From: Candidatus Brevefilum sp.
GTDB taxonomy: Bacteria > Chloroflexota > Anaerolineae > Anaerolineales > Anaerolineaceae
Assembly (NCBI GenBank): GCA_007135845.1
Contig: SLIC01000086.1
Coordinates: 1 to 5,313, forward strand
Length of the DNA stretch: 5,313 bases
Reading direction: 5' to 3'
Part shown: in pieces, positions 4,960-5,313 of the stretch
Layout: each line of letters starts with the position of its first letter
Numbering within the stretch: position 1 is the first letter of the stretch
Notes under the pieces: model-generated
The model's input: only the letters and a program-made list of their open reading frames with translations
The model's database searches: none
What the model was told of the DNA's origin: nothing
Made by a program: the position numbers and the translations under genes

Positions 4960-4996
4960 CCCCCCTAACCCCCCCCACCGGCGGTGGGAAGGGGGG
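4960..4996 (+). terminator. GC-rich hairpin after the permease gene (possible terminator or repeat)
   Basis: CCCACC (4974-4979) and GGTGGG (4983-4988) pair around a GGC loop. After an AA bulge the stem continues with C residues 4969-4973 against G residues 4991-4995. A second C6 tract (4960-4965) can compete for the same G6 tract. The element starts about 20 bases after the permease stop codon, where a terminator is expected, but it lacks an immediate T-run; an eight-T tract comes only at 5036-5043. It may be a dispersed C/G-rich intergenic repeat of the kind seen in many environmental genomes, or a non-canonical terminator. Confidence 0.5.
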
Positions 4997-5230
4997 TAAG
5001 TAGAATCTCGGAATACAAACAGATTGCTGATACGATTTTTTTTACTGATTTTGTAACTTATTGCCTGAAGGGGAATCAGACAGCGCCTCACACGCCGTAG
5101 CAGATGGGTTGCCAGAGTAGTTACAGAAAAATTTGGTTACTATTCAGGCAGCTTTGCTCACGTAGCACGCTTCGAGTGATGATTATGCAAATCTCTTGCC
5201 GCCTGAGTAATTAAGAACAATCTTTTGTAG
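4997..5230. other. Non-coding region, no gene recognised
   Basis: No ORF with coding character or a good start is visible on either strand, and nothing resembles a tRNA. An eight-T tract lies at 5036-5043. The hexamer GCCTGA or its complement recurs at 5063-5068, 5144-5149 and 5201-5206, giving an 8-bp inverted pair (TGCCTGAA 5062-5069, TTCAGGCA 5143-5150). These could be chance. The sequence may be decayed or simply intergenic. Confidence 0.45.
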
Positions 5231-5255
5231 GGTGCGGTCTGGTTTTGACCGCACC
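5231..5255. repeat. Perfect 9-bp inverted repeat (hairpin)
   Basis: GGTGCGGTC (5231-5239) and GACCGCACC (5247-5255) are exact reverse complements around a 7-base TGGTTTT loop. There is no T-run after it on the plus strand (ATTTAACC), nor on the minus strand (CTACAAAAGA), so it is a poor intrinsic terminator. It shares the 8-mer CGGTCTGG with the direct repeats at 314-321 and 440-447, suggesting a related palindromic repeat family. Confidence 0.6.
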
Positions 5256-5313
5256 ATTTAACCATTTTGAATTACAACAGATTTCTCAAATTAATGTTAA
5301 GAAATAATTAATA

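Noticed and set aside
5036..5043. Eight-T tract as an intrinsic terminator
   Set aside because: Only a 5-bp arm (AATCT 5004-5008 with AGATT 5021-5025) lies before it, and the stronger hairpin ends about 40 bases upstream, too far for a canonical terminator.
5052..5150. Two crossing inverted pairs (TGTAACT/AGTTACA and TGCCTGAA/TTCAGGCA) as a pseudoknot RNA
   Set aside because: Arms of 7-8 bases at these distances are expected by chance in a few hundred bases, and no other structural support is visible.

Overview
The window carries a compact carbohydrate-type ABC importer locus with its own LacI-family regulator. It is flanked by repeat-rich non-coding DNA and, at the left edge, by the start of a divergent small gene. 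The lipoprotein-anchored binding protein, moderate GC content, good Shine-Dalgarno (SD) sites and dispersed GGTCTGGAGACC-type intergenic repeats suggest an environmental Chloroflexota (Anaerolineae-like) bacterium. That assignment is an inference from sequence style and recalled resemblance, not from a search.

Layout: bases 1-129 are the first 43 codons of a minus-strand hypothetical protein that runs off the left edge. Bases 130-622 hold no convincing gene; they contain a long interrupted hairpin, a 7-bp tandem repeat and two about 56-bp direct repeats. A sigma-70-like promoter (623-651) and two tandem CpG-centred 12-mers (655-678) precede a LacI-family repressor gene (702-1733). The 12-mers overlap the expected transcription start, which fits autorepression. 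After a 144-bp gap containing mini-ORFs and a strong but orphan SD comes a sugar-binding lipoprotein gene (1878-2900).

A 256-base gap follows, with three separate inverted repeats and a strong extended -10 promoter. It leads into a single-domain ABC ATPase gene (3157-3918) and, two bases after its stop codon, a ten-helix-type permease gene (3921-4940). The remaining 373 bases are non-coding, with a GC-rich hairpin after the permease gene and a perfect 9-bp hairpin near the right edge.

Working model: the binding lipoprotein captures a sugar or sugar-like solute outside the membrane, a permease homodimer moves it inward, and a dimer of the single-domain ATPase powers transport. The LacI protein senses the solute or a derivative and controls its own promoter, with the binding protein gene probably transcribed by read-through. 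The ATPase-permease pair has an additional promoter lacking the LacI-like operator, so the two halves of the importer may be regulated separately. No catabolic enzyme is present, so the substrate cannot be named. The transporter is of a known type; the less ordinary part is the structured, promoter-bearing gap between the binding protein and ATPase genes.
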